Below, piece after piece: positions 30,776 through 39,300 of a stretch of 64,000 bases of DNA. The DNA lies in contig CAJTJP010000012.1 in NCBI GenBank assembly GCA_910576855.1, positions 22,712 through 86,711 of the forward strand, given 5' to 3'. Position 1 is the first letter of the stretch; the number at the start of each line of letters is the position of its first letter. This stretch comes from Erysipelotrichales bacterium (GTDB lineage Bacteria; Bacillota_I; Bacilli_A; Erysipelotrichales; Erysipelotrichaceae). Both the position numbers and the translations under genes were made by a program. The notes beneath the pieces were generated by a model. The model saw only the letters and a list, made by a program, of their open reading frames with translations, was not told the origin of the DNA and did no database searches.

Positions 30776-32848
30776 ATGAAAAGAGCCGCAACAGCTATAT
30801 TTATATATTTATCAATGATTTATCTATCTGCTTTTTCCGTGCAAGCAGCAACGCACAATGATGATACTTACAACCTAACGAATGAAAACACTCAAACAAC
30901 AGAACAAAATAATGATACATCTATACTTGTAAAAGAAAATCAAAATGCTTCGTATATAGAAAACGGATTTATTGAAAGCAATGGTTTGAAATTCTATTAT
31001 GTAAACGGAAAACCATTAATAAATCAATTTAAAGAAATAGCAGGCAAAACCTATTATTTCGGTTCCGACGGAAGAATGTTTACTTATACAAATAATATTA
31101 ATGGAAATATTTATTATTTTAACGCAAACGGACAGATGCAAAAAGGATTTCGCTTTATAAACAACGAGGTACAATACTATGATACAGAAAGCGGTGCACG
31201 TCGCTACGGTATGATTCATCATAATAACAAGCTTTATTATCTGCAGGGTAATTCGATGATAAAGAATGATTTTGTAAAGGAAGGAAAATACTATTATTAT
31301 TTTAATCATGAAGGAGAAGCGGTAAAGGGCTGGCAAACAATTGATAATAAGCGCCGATATTTCAGCAGTCAGTATAATATGTTCAGAAACGGATTTTATG
31401 TTTTAGGTAACGATACCTATTATTTTGGTGATGACGGGCAGATGTATACTTATACAAATAACATAGGAGGAAAACAATATTTCTTCGGTTCAAACGGAAA
31501 AATGTTTAAAGGGCTTCGGATTGTAAATAATCAAGCACAGTTTTACAATCGTGAAAACGGTGAGCGGACCTACGGCCTTGTTCATGACGAAGGTAATATG
31601 TACTATTTAAACAGTGAAGGCCTCATTAAAAACAAATTAATAAAAGAAGGAAAATATTATTACTACTTTAATGAATACGGAAAGGCACATAAAGGATGGC
31701 TGAAGCTTGATAATAAAATCAGATACTTCAGTAGTCAATGTAATATGTTCAGAAATGGGTTCTATCAATTGCAAGGAGAAACATATTATTTTGGTGATGA
31801 TGGAAATATGTATACTTATTTAAATAATATTAACGGCGATATATACTTTTTCAACGTAAGCGGAGTTATGCAAATCGGAAAGCTAAAACACGGTCAAACT
31901 ACTTATTTCTTCAATGAAGATGGTAAAGGTCTCACAGGAATTATAAATATGAATGAAGCGTTAGAATTTTATCAAAAAGGTATTCTGCAGATAAATCGAT
32001 GGATCCAATATCAAGGCAACACCTATTACGCCATGGAAGATGGAGCATTGGCTACCTTACGCCAAAATATATTCGGCGCTTATTATCAATTTGGTAAGGA
32101 TGGCATATTAGAACAAGGCTCGTGGGTAAAAAGAAACAATAAACAATATTATTATGATAACAATAATAATAAGGTAACAGGTTGGTATTATATTGACGGT
32201 CTTAAATATTATTTTAATCAAAAGGGTGAAATGATAGGTACAGGTCCTGTGAAAAAAGTCATTGATATCTCTGAGCATAATAAAACAGTCGATTGGGATA
32301 CGGTAAAGAAACAAGGTGATGTTGATATGGTAATACTGCGCCTTGGCTATGGCTCTGAGCTTTCACAGGAGGATAAGCAATTTGCTCGCAATGTAAAGGA
32401 ATTAAAGCGACTAAATATCCCGTTTGCCGTATACTTATACAGCTATTCTGAAAGCAAAAGCGATGCGATTGCGGAAGCTCAAAATGTACATAATATATTA
32501 TCCAAATACGGAATATCAAAGAACACTGAAATATATTATGATTTAGAGCATTTTACGATCGGCGGGCAATATATTGATGTTTCAAAAAAGCAATATGAAC
32601 AAATCGTTACCGGTTTTATGCAGAAAATACACAGTCTGGGATATAAGAACGCATATGTTTATAGTTACAAGAGTTATTTAGAAACTGTGCTGAACAGTCC
32701 GACTATCTTACCCTATGTAAAATGGGTAGCGCAATATAACGAGGAATGTACCTATACAGGGACCTCTTATTGGGGCTGGCAATATACCTCCAATGGCAGT
32801 ATTCCCGGTATCAGCGGCAGAGTAGATTTAAATGTTTGGTTGAAATAA
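30776..32848 (+). CDS. Secreted GH25 lysozyme with glucan/choline-binding-type repeats
   Basis: This 690-residue secreted protein has a signal peptide (1-25, ending VQAATH). A long array of aromatic-rich beta-hairpin repeats (about 60-485) follows: YYFGSDGRMFTYTNN, IYYFNANGQMQKGFR, YYYYFNHEGEAVKGWQTID. These are the CW-binding/glucan-binding type. They are organised in a higher-order unit of about 130 residues present almost twice (compare GKYYYYFNHEGEAVKGW and GKYYYYFNEYGKAHKGW). The C-terminal GH25 muramidase domain (about 498-690) has KKVIDISEHN with the catalytic Asp, MVILRLGYG, EIYYDLEHF with the catalytic Glu, and WQYTSNGSIPGISGRVDLNV. It could cut peptidoglycan at polymer attachment or export sites. 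Confidence 0.92.
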   Translation: MKRAATAIFIYLSMIYLSAFSVQAATHNDDTYNLTNENTQTTEQNNDTSILVKENQNASYIENGFIESNGLKFYYVNGKPLINQFKEIAGKTYYFGSDGRMFTYTNNINGNIYYFNANGQMQKGFRFINNEVQYYDTESGARRYGMIHHNNKLYYLQGNSMIKNDFVKEGKYYYYFNHEGEAVKGWQTIDNKRRYFSSQYNMFRNGFYVLGNDTYYFGDDGQMYTYTNNIGGKQYFFGSNGKMFKGLRIVNNQAQFYNRENGERTYGLVHDEGNMYYLNSEGLIKNKLIKEGKYYYYFNEYGKAHKGWLKLDNKIRYFSSQCNMFRNGFYQLQGETYYFGDDGNMYTYLNNINGDIYFFNVSGVMQIGKLKHGQTTYFFNEDGKGLTGIINMNEALEFYQKGILQINRWIQYQGNTYYAMEDGALATLRQNIFGAYYQFGKDGILEQGSWVKRNNKQYYYDNNNNKVTGWYYIDGLKYYFNQKGEMIGTGPVKKVIDISEHNKTVDWDTVKKQGDVDMVILRLGYGSELSQEDKQFARNVKELKRLNIPFAVYLYSYSESKSDAIAEAQNVHNILSKYGISKNTEIYYDLEHFTIGGQYIDVSKKQYEQIVTGFMQKIHSLGYKNAYVYSYKSYLETVLNSPTILPYVKWVAQYNEECTYTGTSYWGWQYTSNGSIPGISGRVDLNVWLK

Positions 32849-32918
32849 GCTTTTTCCTTGTTATAACAGCACTTAATGGTATTTTCTAAAAAGTATAGAG
32901 TCACTCTTTCCCTCATAT

Positions 32919-32975
32919 CATGAATTATGTCATTTTATGTGAACAGTAGAATTCATGTAAAAAAAGGTGTATAAT
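32919..32975 (+). promoter_or_regulatory. LCP gene promoter with inverted repeat
   Basis: A perfect -10 (TATAAT, 32970-32975) lies 32 bp before the LCP start codon; the -35 is weak. CATGAATT (32919-32926) and AATTCATG (32950-32957) form an 8-bp inverted repeat whose right arm covers the -35 position, a possible operator. Confidence 0.5.
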
Positions 32976-33007
32976 AACAAAGAATTTATAAGTGAGGTGT
33001 TTGGCCA

Positions 33008-34474
33008 ATGCAAAAAACAAACAGACAAAAGAACCTAAATTTAAAGAAAAAATGGTATCAAGATGCACGCACCTATTTCGTAGGCTTGCTGTTTCTGTTG
33101 ATGCTTATGATTATCCTGCAGCTGTTTATCGTTAAAATAATTCCGATGAAATATATTCTGATAGCAATCGTTGTAATGGCACTGCTGGCTTATGTATTAT
33201 GGTGGCTGCAATTCGGCAAGCGAGTGAATAAGATAAACCGTACCCTTGGTAAGGTATTGATCGTATTCTTTTGTGCGCTGTTGATTATGGGAAACCTATA
33301 TATAAATAAAGCAGGCAACACAATCGGTAAAATAGCCGGAAGCGATACTGAGACTGACAGTATGTCAATTATCGTTATGAAGAACAGCAGCTTTGAAGAG
33401 CTCTCTGATTTAACAAATGCTCGCTTCGGTGCGAATGAAACAACAGACAAGGAAAACATTGAGGAAACAAAAAAAGATATTACGGATCAAATCGGCAGTG
33501 ACTACAGCTACCAAAGCTTCGACAGCTATGAAGCACAGGCAAAAGCCTTATATGAAGGTACGATCGACGCAATGATTCTGAATGAAGCATACCGCGGTCT
33601 GATGGAAAACAGTCATCCGAAGTTTGATGATGAAACAAAGGTTATTTATACCTTTGAAATTACGAAAAAGGTCAAGGCCATCAGTAAAAACGTCGATGTA
33701 ACAAATACACCGTTCAATGTGTATATCTCAGGTATTGATACTTACGGTCCGGTTACGACAAAATCAAGATCGGATGTAAATATGATTGCGACAATCAATC
33801 CGAATACGCATCAAATCGTTTTAACAAGTATACCGAGAGATTTCTATATTTCACAGACATGTCAGGCAGGAGCCAAGGACAAGTTGACGCATACGGGAAT
33901 CTTCGGTGTTGATTGTACGATCAGCTCGGTTGAGCAGTTCTTCGGTATCGATATCAACTATTACGCAAGAGTAAACTTCACATCACTGATTGATATCGTA
34001 GATGCACTCGGCGGTGTTACAGTAGATAATCCGGTTGCCTTTACCGCAAGTGACGGAACCTACTCCTATGAAGCCGGACCGGTATATATGGACGGCGCAA
34101 AAGCACTTCGTTTTGCCAGAGAGCGCTACAATCTATCCGGCGGAGACAGAGATCGCGGTAAAAATCAAATGCGTGTATTGACCGCAATGATCAACAAAGC
34201 GATATCACCGGCTATTATCACGAATTATACCGGTATTATGAATGCTGTCGGCGGCAGCTTCCAAACCAATATGAGCTCCGGTGAAATATCCTCATTGATC
34301 AATATGCAGCTAAATGAAATGAGCGGCTGGAATATTGAACAACAGGCAGTAAACGGCAGCGGTGATACACTCTATTCACCGGCAAACGGCTTTAATTCCT
34401 ATATGATGGTTCCCGATATGGATACGGTAAATGCAGCTGTCAGCAGAATCAAGGCTGTATTAAACACTAAATAA
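33008..34474 (+). CDS. LytR-CpsA-Psr (LCP) family cell-wall polymer ligase
   Basis: This 488-residue membrane protein has three N-terminal hydrophobic helices (about 22-45, 47-68, 82-100), an extracytoplasmic accessory domain (about 120-235) and the LCP catalytic domain (about 238-430). Motifs include NVYISGIDTYGPVTTKSRSD, MIATINPNTHQIVLTSIPRD, YYARVNFTSLIDIVDALGGV, and the Arg-rich pyrophosphate site ALRFARERYNLSGGDRDRGK. LCP enzymes transfer lipid-linked glycopolymers to peptidoglycan. Its place at the end of the polysaccharide operon indicates that the polymer is wall-linked. GAGGTG precedes the ATG. It has its own promoter and a strong terminator. Confidence 0.93.
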   Translation: MQKTNRQKNLNLKKKWYQDARTYFVGLLFLLMLMIILQLFIVKIIPMKYILIAIVVMALLAYVLWWLQFGKRVNKINRTLGKVLIVFFCALLIMGNLYINKAGNTIGKIAGSDTETDSMSIIVMKNSSFEELSDLTNARFGANETTDKENIEETKKDITDQIGSDYSYQSFDSYEAQAKALYEGTIDAMILNEAYRGLMENSHPKFDDETKVIYTFEITKKVKAISKNVDVTNTPFNVYISGIDTYGPVTTKSRSDVNMIATINPNTHQIVLTSIPRDFYISQTCQAGAKDKLTHTGIFGVDCTISSVEQFFGIDINYYARVNFTSLIDIVDALGGVTVDNPVAFTASDGTYSYEAGPVYMDGAKALRFARERYNLSGGDRDRGKNQMRVLTAMINKAISPAIITNYTGIMNAVGGSFQTNMSSGEISSLINMQLNEMSGWNIEQQAVNGSGDTLYSPANGFNSYMMVPDMDTVNAAVSRIKAVLNTK

Positions 34475-34483
34475 TAAAAGCTT

Positions 34484-34516
34484 AAGCAATGAGTTCCTTG
34501 AATTCATTGCTTTTTT
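34484..34516 (+). terminator. Terminator closing the polysaccharide locus
   Basis: AAGCAATGA (34484-34492) pairs with TCATTGCTT (34504-34512), followed by a T run. Confidence 0.85.
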
Positions 34517-34543
34517 ATATTACCTTCGGTATTTATCTCACAG

Positions 34544-34572
34544 TTGACATTCATCTGATTTCAGACTATAAT
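34544..34572 (+). promoter_or_regulatory. Promoter of the MATE gene
   Basis: Consensus TTGACA, 17-bp spacer, TATAAT; start predicted near 34579, giving a leader of about 230 nt. Confidence 0.8.
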
Positions 34573-34578
34573 AAACAA

Positions 34579-34807
34579 CATTCTACAAGACGGATAAATA
34601 TTCCTTGAGTACACAAAAGGTGTTCAAACAAAAAAATGGATATCGTGTATCAATCACAACGTATATAAGTAAATCATCGTACGGTTAGGGAATACTTATA
34701 ACCGATTCACTGAACAGGCTTATAAAAATCTGTATCAATTATCAATTTGATACCACATCCGATATACCGACCGTACACAACAGACCTATTAAAAAAAGGA
34801 GACAGCT
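34579..34807 (+). promoter_or_regulatory. Long structured leader of the MATE gene
   Basis: GTACGGT (34679-34685) can pair with ACCGTAC (34770-34776), closing an approximately 98-nt domain. That domain contains a perfect hairpin GTATCAA (34732-34738) with TTGATAC (34747-34753). No known riboswitch class is recognised and no clear terminator is seen before the start codon. It may be a cis-regulatory RNA, possibly acting at translation. Confidence 0.45.
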
Positions 34808-36136
34808 ATGATTCAGCTTTCAGATCACTTTACATATAAAAAGCTATTAAGCTTTTGTTTTCCGACCATTATTATGATGATATTTACAAGTATATACGGT
34901 GTTGTTGACGGCTTATTCGTTTCCAATTATGTCGGTAAAACACCATTTGCGGCAATTAATCTCATCATGCCCTTTATCATGGTATTAGGCGGCTTCGGCT
35001 TTATGATCGGTACCGGCGGAAGTGCTCTTGTTGCTAAAACGCTCGGTGAGAATAAACAAGAAAAGGCAAATCGTTATTTCTCTATGCTGATTGCCTTTAC
35101 TGTTCTGTTGGGAATTTCGATTTCTGTTTTCGGCTTTCTGTTTTTACCGTATGTCGCAGATCTGTTAGGTGCAGATGCGGCAATGAAAGAATACTGCATT
35201 ACCTATGGTCAAATCATGATGGTATTTAACACTGCTTATATGCTTCAGAATGTCTTTCAAAGCTTTTTGATAACAGCTGAAAAGCCAAAACTCGGCCTGT
35301 TTGTGATACTAGCTTCCGGTGTATCAAATATGGTACTGGACGCTTTCTTTATCGCTGTACTTGACATGGGAATCGCAGGAGCCGCATTAGCGACGGGCAT
35401 CGGTGAGTGCATCGGCGGTATTCTGCCGTTAATCTATTTCCTTATTCGTAAAGACAGCCGGATTGCATTTTCAAAATGGCATTGGGATTTTAAAGCATTG
35501 TGGAAGGCTTGCTCCAACGGTGCCTCTGAATTAATGACAAGCATCTCCTCCTCTTTGGTTGCCATGCTTTACAATGCGCAGCTCTTACATTATGCCGGAG
35601 AAAACGGTATCGCCGCCTATGGTGTTCTGATGTATGTTCAGTTTATCTTTATCGCTGTATTTATCGGTTATTCGATCGGTGCAGCACCGATCATCAGTTA
35701 CCATTACGGTGCCGAGAATTTCAACGAACTTAAAAATATGCTGAATAAAAGCATTCGCTTGACCGGCCTCGGCGGTATCGCAATGATGGCCTTAGGCTTT
35801 ATTCTGGCAGGGAGTATTGCACAAATTTTTGTCGGCTATGATAAGGTGCTGTGTGATATCACCGTTAAGGCCTTTCATATCTATTCCTTTCATTTTATCT
35901 TGGCCGGAATCAATATTTTTTCCTCCTCCTTTTTTACCGCTTTGAATAACGGCGCTGTCTCGGCTGTTATTTCCTTTTTAAGAAGCTGTGTATTTCAATT
36001 ATTATCCATTTTCATTTTACCGCTTTATTTTGACATTGAAGGCATTTGGTGGGCTGTCAGTGTCGCAGAGGTATTCGCATTTTTAATTTCCTGTGCCTTC
36101 TTGTATCATAAGCGATGTGACTACCATTATTTCTAA
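34808..36136 (+). CDS. MATE family efflux transporter
   Basis: This 442-residue polytopic protein of the multidrug and toxic compound extrusion family has twelve predicted helices in two homologous halves: YKKLLSFCFPTIIMMIFTSI, YGVVDGLFVSNYVGKTPFAA, then GFGFMIGTGGSALVAKTLGE, and IGYSIGAAPIISYHYGAENF in the second half. This is the MepA/DinF-like pattern. AAAGGAG precedes the ATG. It is monocistronic with a strong promoter, a long leader and a shared terminator. The substrate is unknown. Confidence 0.92.
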   Translation: MIQLSDHFTYKKLLSFCFPTIIMMIFTSIYGVVDGLFVSNYVGKTPFAAINLIMPFIMVLGGFGFMIGTGGSALVAKTLGENKQEKANRYFSMLIAFTVLLGISISVFGFLFLPYVADLLGADAAMKEYCITYGQIMMVFNTAYMLQNVFQSFLITAEKPKLGLFVILASGVSNMVLDAFFIAVLDMGIAGAALATGIGECIGGILPLIYFLIRKDSRIAFSKWHWDFKALWKACSNGASELMTSISSSLVAMLYNAQLLHYAGENGIAAYGVLMYVQFIFIAVFIGYSIGAAPIISYHYGAENFNELKNMLNKSIRLTGLGGIAMMALGFILAGSIAQIFVGYDKVLCDITVKAFHIYSFHFILAGINIFSSSFFTALNNGAVSAVISFLRSCVFQLLSIFILPLYFDIEGIWWAVSVAEVFAFLISCAFLYHKRCDYHYF

Positions 36137-36250
36137 TATTGCTTGATCGTTATCGGAAAGAACATTTATATCCATTTGATTTCATATTCGCTATTTAACT
36201 TTCCTTTATCCCTGTTTGTTTACGCAGACTCTGCAGATACACATATACTT

Positions 36251-36282
36251 AAAAGCCATTTCCAAAATCGGAAATGGCTTTT
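36251..36282. terminator. Bidirectional terminator between MATE and surface-protein genes
   Basis: AAAAGCCATTTCC and GGAAATGGCTTTT are perfect 13-bp arms with a 6-nt loop and A/T runs on both sides, between convergent genes. Confidence 0.9.
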
Positions 36283-36316
36283 ATATTAAGCTTTATATTA
36301 ATATTTATGAAACCTT

Positions 36317-39300
36317 TCAGCTTTTCTTTTTCAAGATGAAGAACATACTTCCGCCGATAATGATCACAAGTCCGCCTATGATATACGGCAGATAATTCAT
36401 AATCGTATCGCCCAAGGAATTACTTTCATCCTCTGACATAGATGGTTTTGTGATTCCTTCGTTCGTTGGTACGTTTGTATCATTCGCATCATCATCTGTC
36501 TGATAAGATATAATGTATTTTCCTAAGCCATTGCTCTTAAATACAAGCTCATTGTTTTCACCAAGCTCATGATTCAAGCGAACAATGCTACCGTCAGCCG
36601 TAATCTGATAAACAGCTACAAACTTCTTATTAGGATCTAATTGAAGCTTTTGTTCAATTTCTTCCTGTTTCACATCGATTTCCTTCTTATCCTTTGTCTC
36701 TAAGCGTAATTCATAGATTTCACTGTCTTTACCGTAACGCTCTTTCTGACTGTCTGTTAAGGTAAGAGTTTCATAAGACAAGGATGCATTGTTATACTTC
36801 TTTAAGATTTCCTGCGGTATCTTAGCGATCAGATTACTGTTGCCCCCGCTTGTTAATTCTTTATATACGTTATCACTGTTTGAAGTATCCGGTGTAATCG
36901 TATTATAGAAAGGCTTATTAGCTTCAGCTACATAATCATTTTTCTTATTTGACGTATCGGTTGGTTTTTTATCGGCAGACGGCTTCGTCGGTTTACTTGG
37001 TTTTGTATCCGGCTTCGGCTTGATAACCTCTTTTCCGATCCAATCAACCTTCGCTACAGCTGTTCCCTTATTTCCGACCTTATCCGTAAATTCAAAGGTG
37101 AAGGTTCCGTTCTCCGTAAAGGTATACGTATTTTCTCCATTATTATTGATAATGGTTACATCCTCTGCAGGTCTCAATGTCGCTGTTACAGGATCATTGA
37201 TGCCGCCTTTGCTGTTATACTCAATCGTTGCCTTCGGCGGTGTTTTGTCAATCCAATTTACCTTAGCGGAGGCTGTATTTTTATTACCAGCCGCATCGAT
37301 AAATTCAAAGACAAATTCGCCGTTTTTCTTAAATGTATACGTGTTTTTTCCGCCGTTATTCAAGATGGTTACCTTTTTATTCGGCTTCAATGTAACAACG
37401 ACATTCTTATTCGTTAAGGTCTTGATATCGTAATCAAAGGTCGCTGTCGGCTTTTCTCTGTCGATCCAATTTACCTTTGCCGTTGCTGTTCCTTTATTTC
37501 CTACCATGTCCTCAAACTCGAAGGTAAAGGAGCCGTTCTTGGTAAAGCTGTAAGTATCCTTACCGCCGTTGTTTGTAATTTTAACTTTTTCGCTCGGCTT
37601 CAGTGTTGCGACGACTGTTTTGTTTGTCGGCTTTTTCGTTGAGAAGGTGAATTCTCCGGTAGGATCAACTTTATCGATCCAATCTACTTTTACCGGATAT
37701 CTGCCCATCATATTGTCTTCATCCAAATACTCAAAGGCAAATTCGCCGCTGTCGGTAAAGGTGTATACGTTCTTACCGCCGTTGTTCATTATGCGATAGC
37801 CTTCTTCAAGATTCAGTGTTACTTTTACATCTTTATTAGTTGCTTTCTTGGTCGAATAGGATACGCTTATCTGCGGAACCTTTTTGATCCAATAAACATT
37901 TGCGGTAGCTGTACCTTGGTTTCCTACCATGTCCTCAAATTCAAAGGTAAATGTACCGTTTTCTGTGAAAGTATAAGTGTCCTTACCATCATTATTCAAC
38001 ACTCTTACCGGCTCACTCGGATCAAGCGTCGCAACAACCTCTTTGTCGGTAATATCTGTTGTACTATAGGTAAATTCTGATGTCGGATCTTCCTTATCGA
38101 TCCAATCAACAGAGACGGTCTTCGTGCCGATATTGCCTAACGCATCTTTGAATTCCAATGTAAACGAATCATTTTCCAAGAAAGTAATCGTTTGGCTCTT
38201 ATCTGCATTTGTAGCGATTTCAACATCCTTAGTAAGAATAGTAACAGGTTTTGTAAAACTCAAGCTCGCTACAACATCCTCATTGGTCGGTTCTGTCGTA
38301 CTATAAGTTACATTTAGCTCCGGCGGTGTCTTATCAATCCAGTCTACTGTTGCCGTTGAACTTCCCTTATGACCTTGTTTATCGACAAATTCAAAGGTGA
38401 AGGTGCCGTTCTTAGTAAATGTATAGCTTGTTTTACCGCTATTGTTGGTTACTGTGATATCCTTAGTCGGATTGACTAATTCCGCTGTTACATTTTTATT
38501 TGTCGTTTTAATAATGTTGTAGCTGATTTCGGCATACGGTGTATCATCAACCGTTAAATCCTCATATAATTTAATCTCTGATATTGCCAAGTTATTTACG
38601 ATAGAAGCATGAATACTCGCACAGTGGAATCTTACATATTTGGCTTGAATCGGATCAAATGTTAATGTCTTTTTGGACAACATCTCCGGTAACGATGCGG
38701 TAGTAGCGGTTTGCCAGTCGTTTCCATCCATACTAACAAACACAGTCACATTTTTCGGATGTCCGTATGGAAGTGAACCGCCCATTACTGCATTTTTATC
38801 CCACGTAAAGTCTAAAGCATTCACATATCTTGCTCTATCTAACTCTATATCTACATAGGCAGGCACATTTTTTGATTGCCATGCCGTATTTAAGTTACCG
38901 TCAATTAAATTGTTTTTATCACCCGAACTGGTTGATGATGCTGTTATAACTGATAAATTTTTCGATGGGATATAAGCTTGTTTATCATCTATGATATTTT
39001 CAGTAAATGTATAGTGAACCGCATCACTTGTTGTGTTTGTTCCTGTTGCTTTTAATCTTACATATACTTTCTTATTACCGGTAAACAATGGATTGCTTTC
39101 TGCGAAAGAAGTCCATTCACCACTTGGATCCAATGTCCATTCCATAAGATCCGTTACACCATAGATGCGGTTTTCCTCATCACTTGTGGAAACGCTTGCT
39201 GTTGGGAATACGCCTTTTGTAATGTTGATTGTGTAGATATTTTTATCTTCTCTCGGCAAACCTACGATATGAACCTTAATATCCTTATTAACATCAATAC

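Noticed and set aside
34579..34807. Known riboswitch class (for example preQ1 or guanidine) ahead of the MATE gene
   Set aside because: None of the conserved blocks of those classes could be found; kept only as an unassigned structured leader.
37010..38535. Internal DNA repeats as a mobile or satellite repeat
   Set aside because: They encode the seven Ig-like protein repeats of the surface protein in frame; a coding tandem array.
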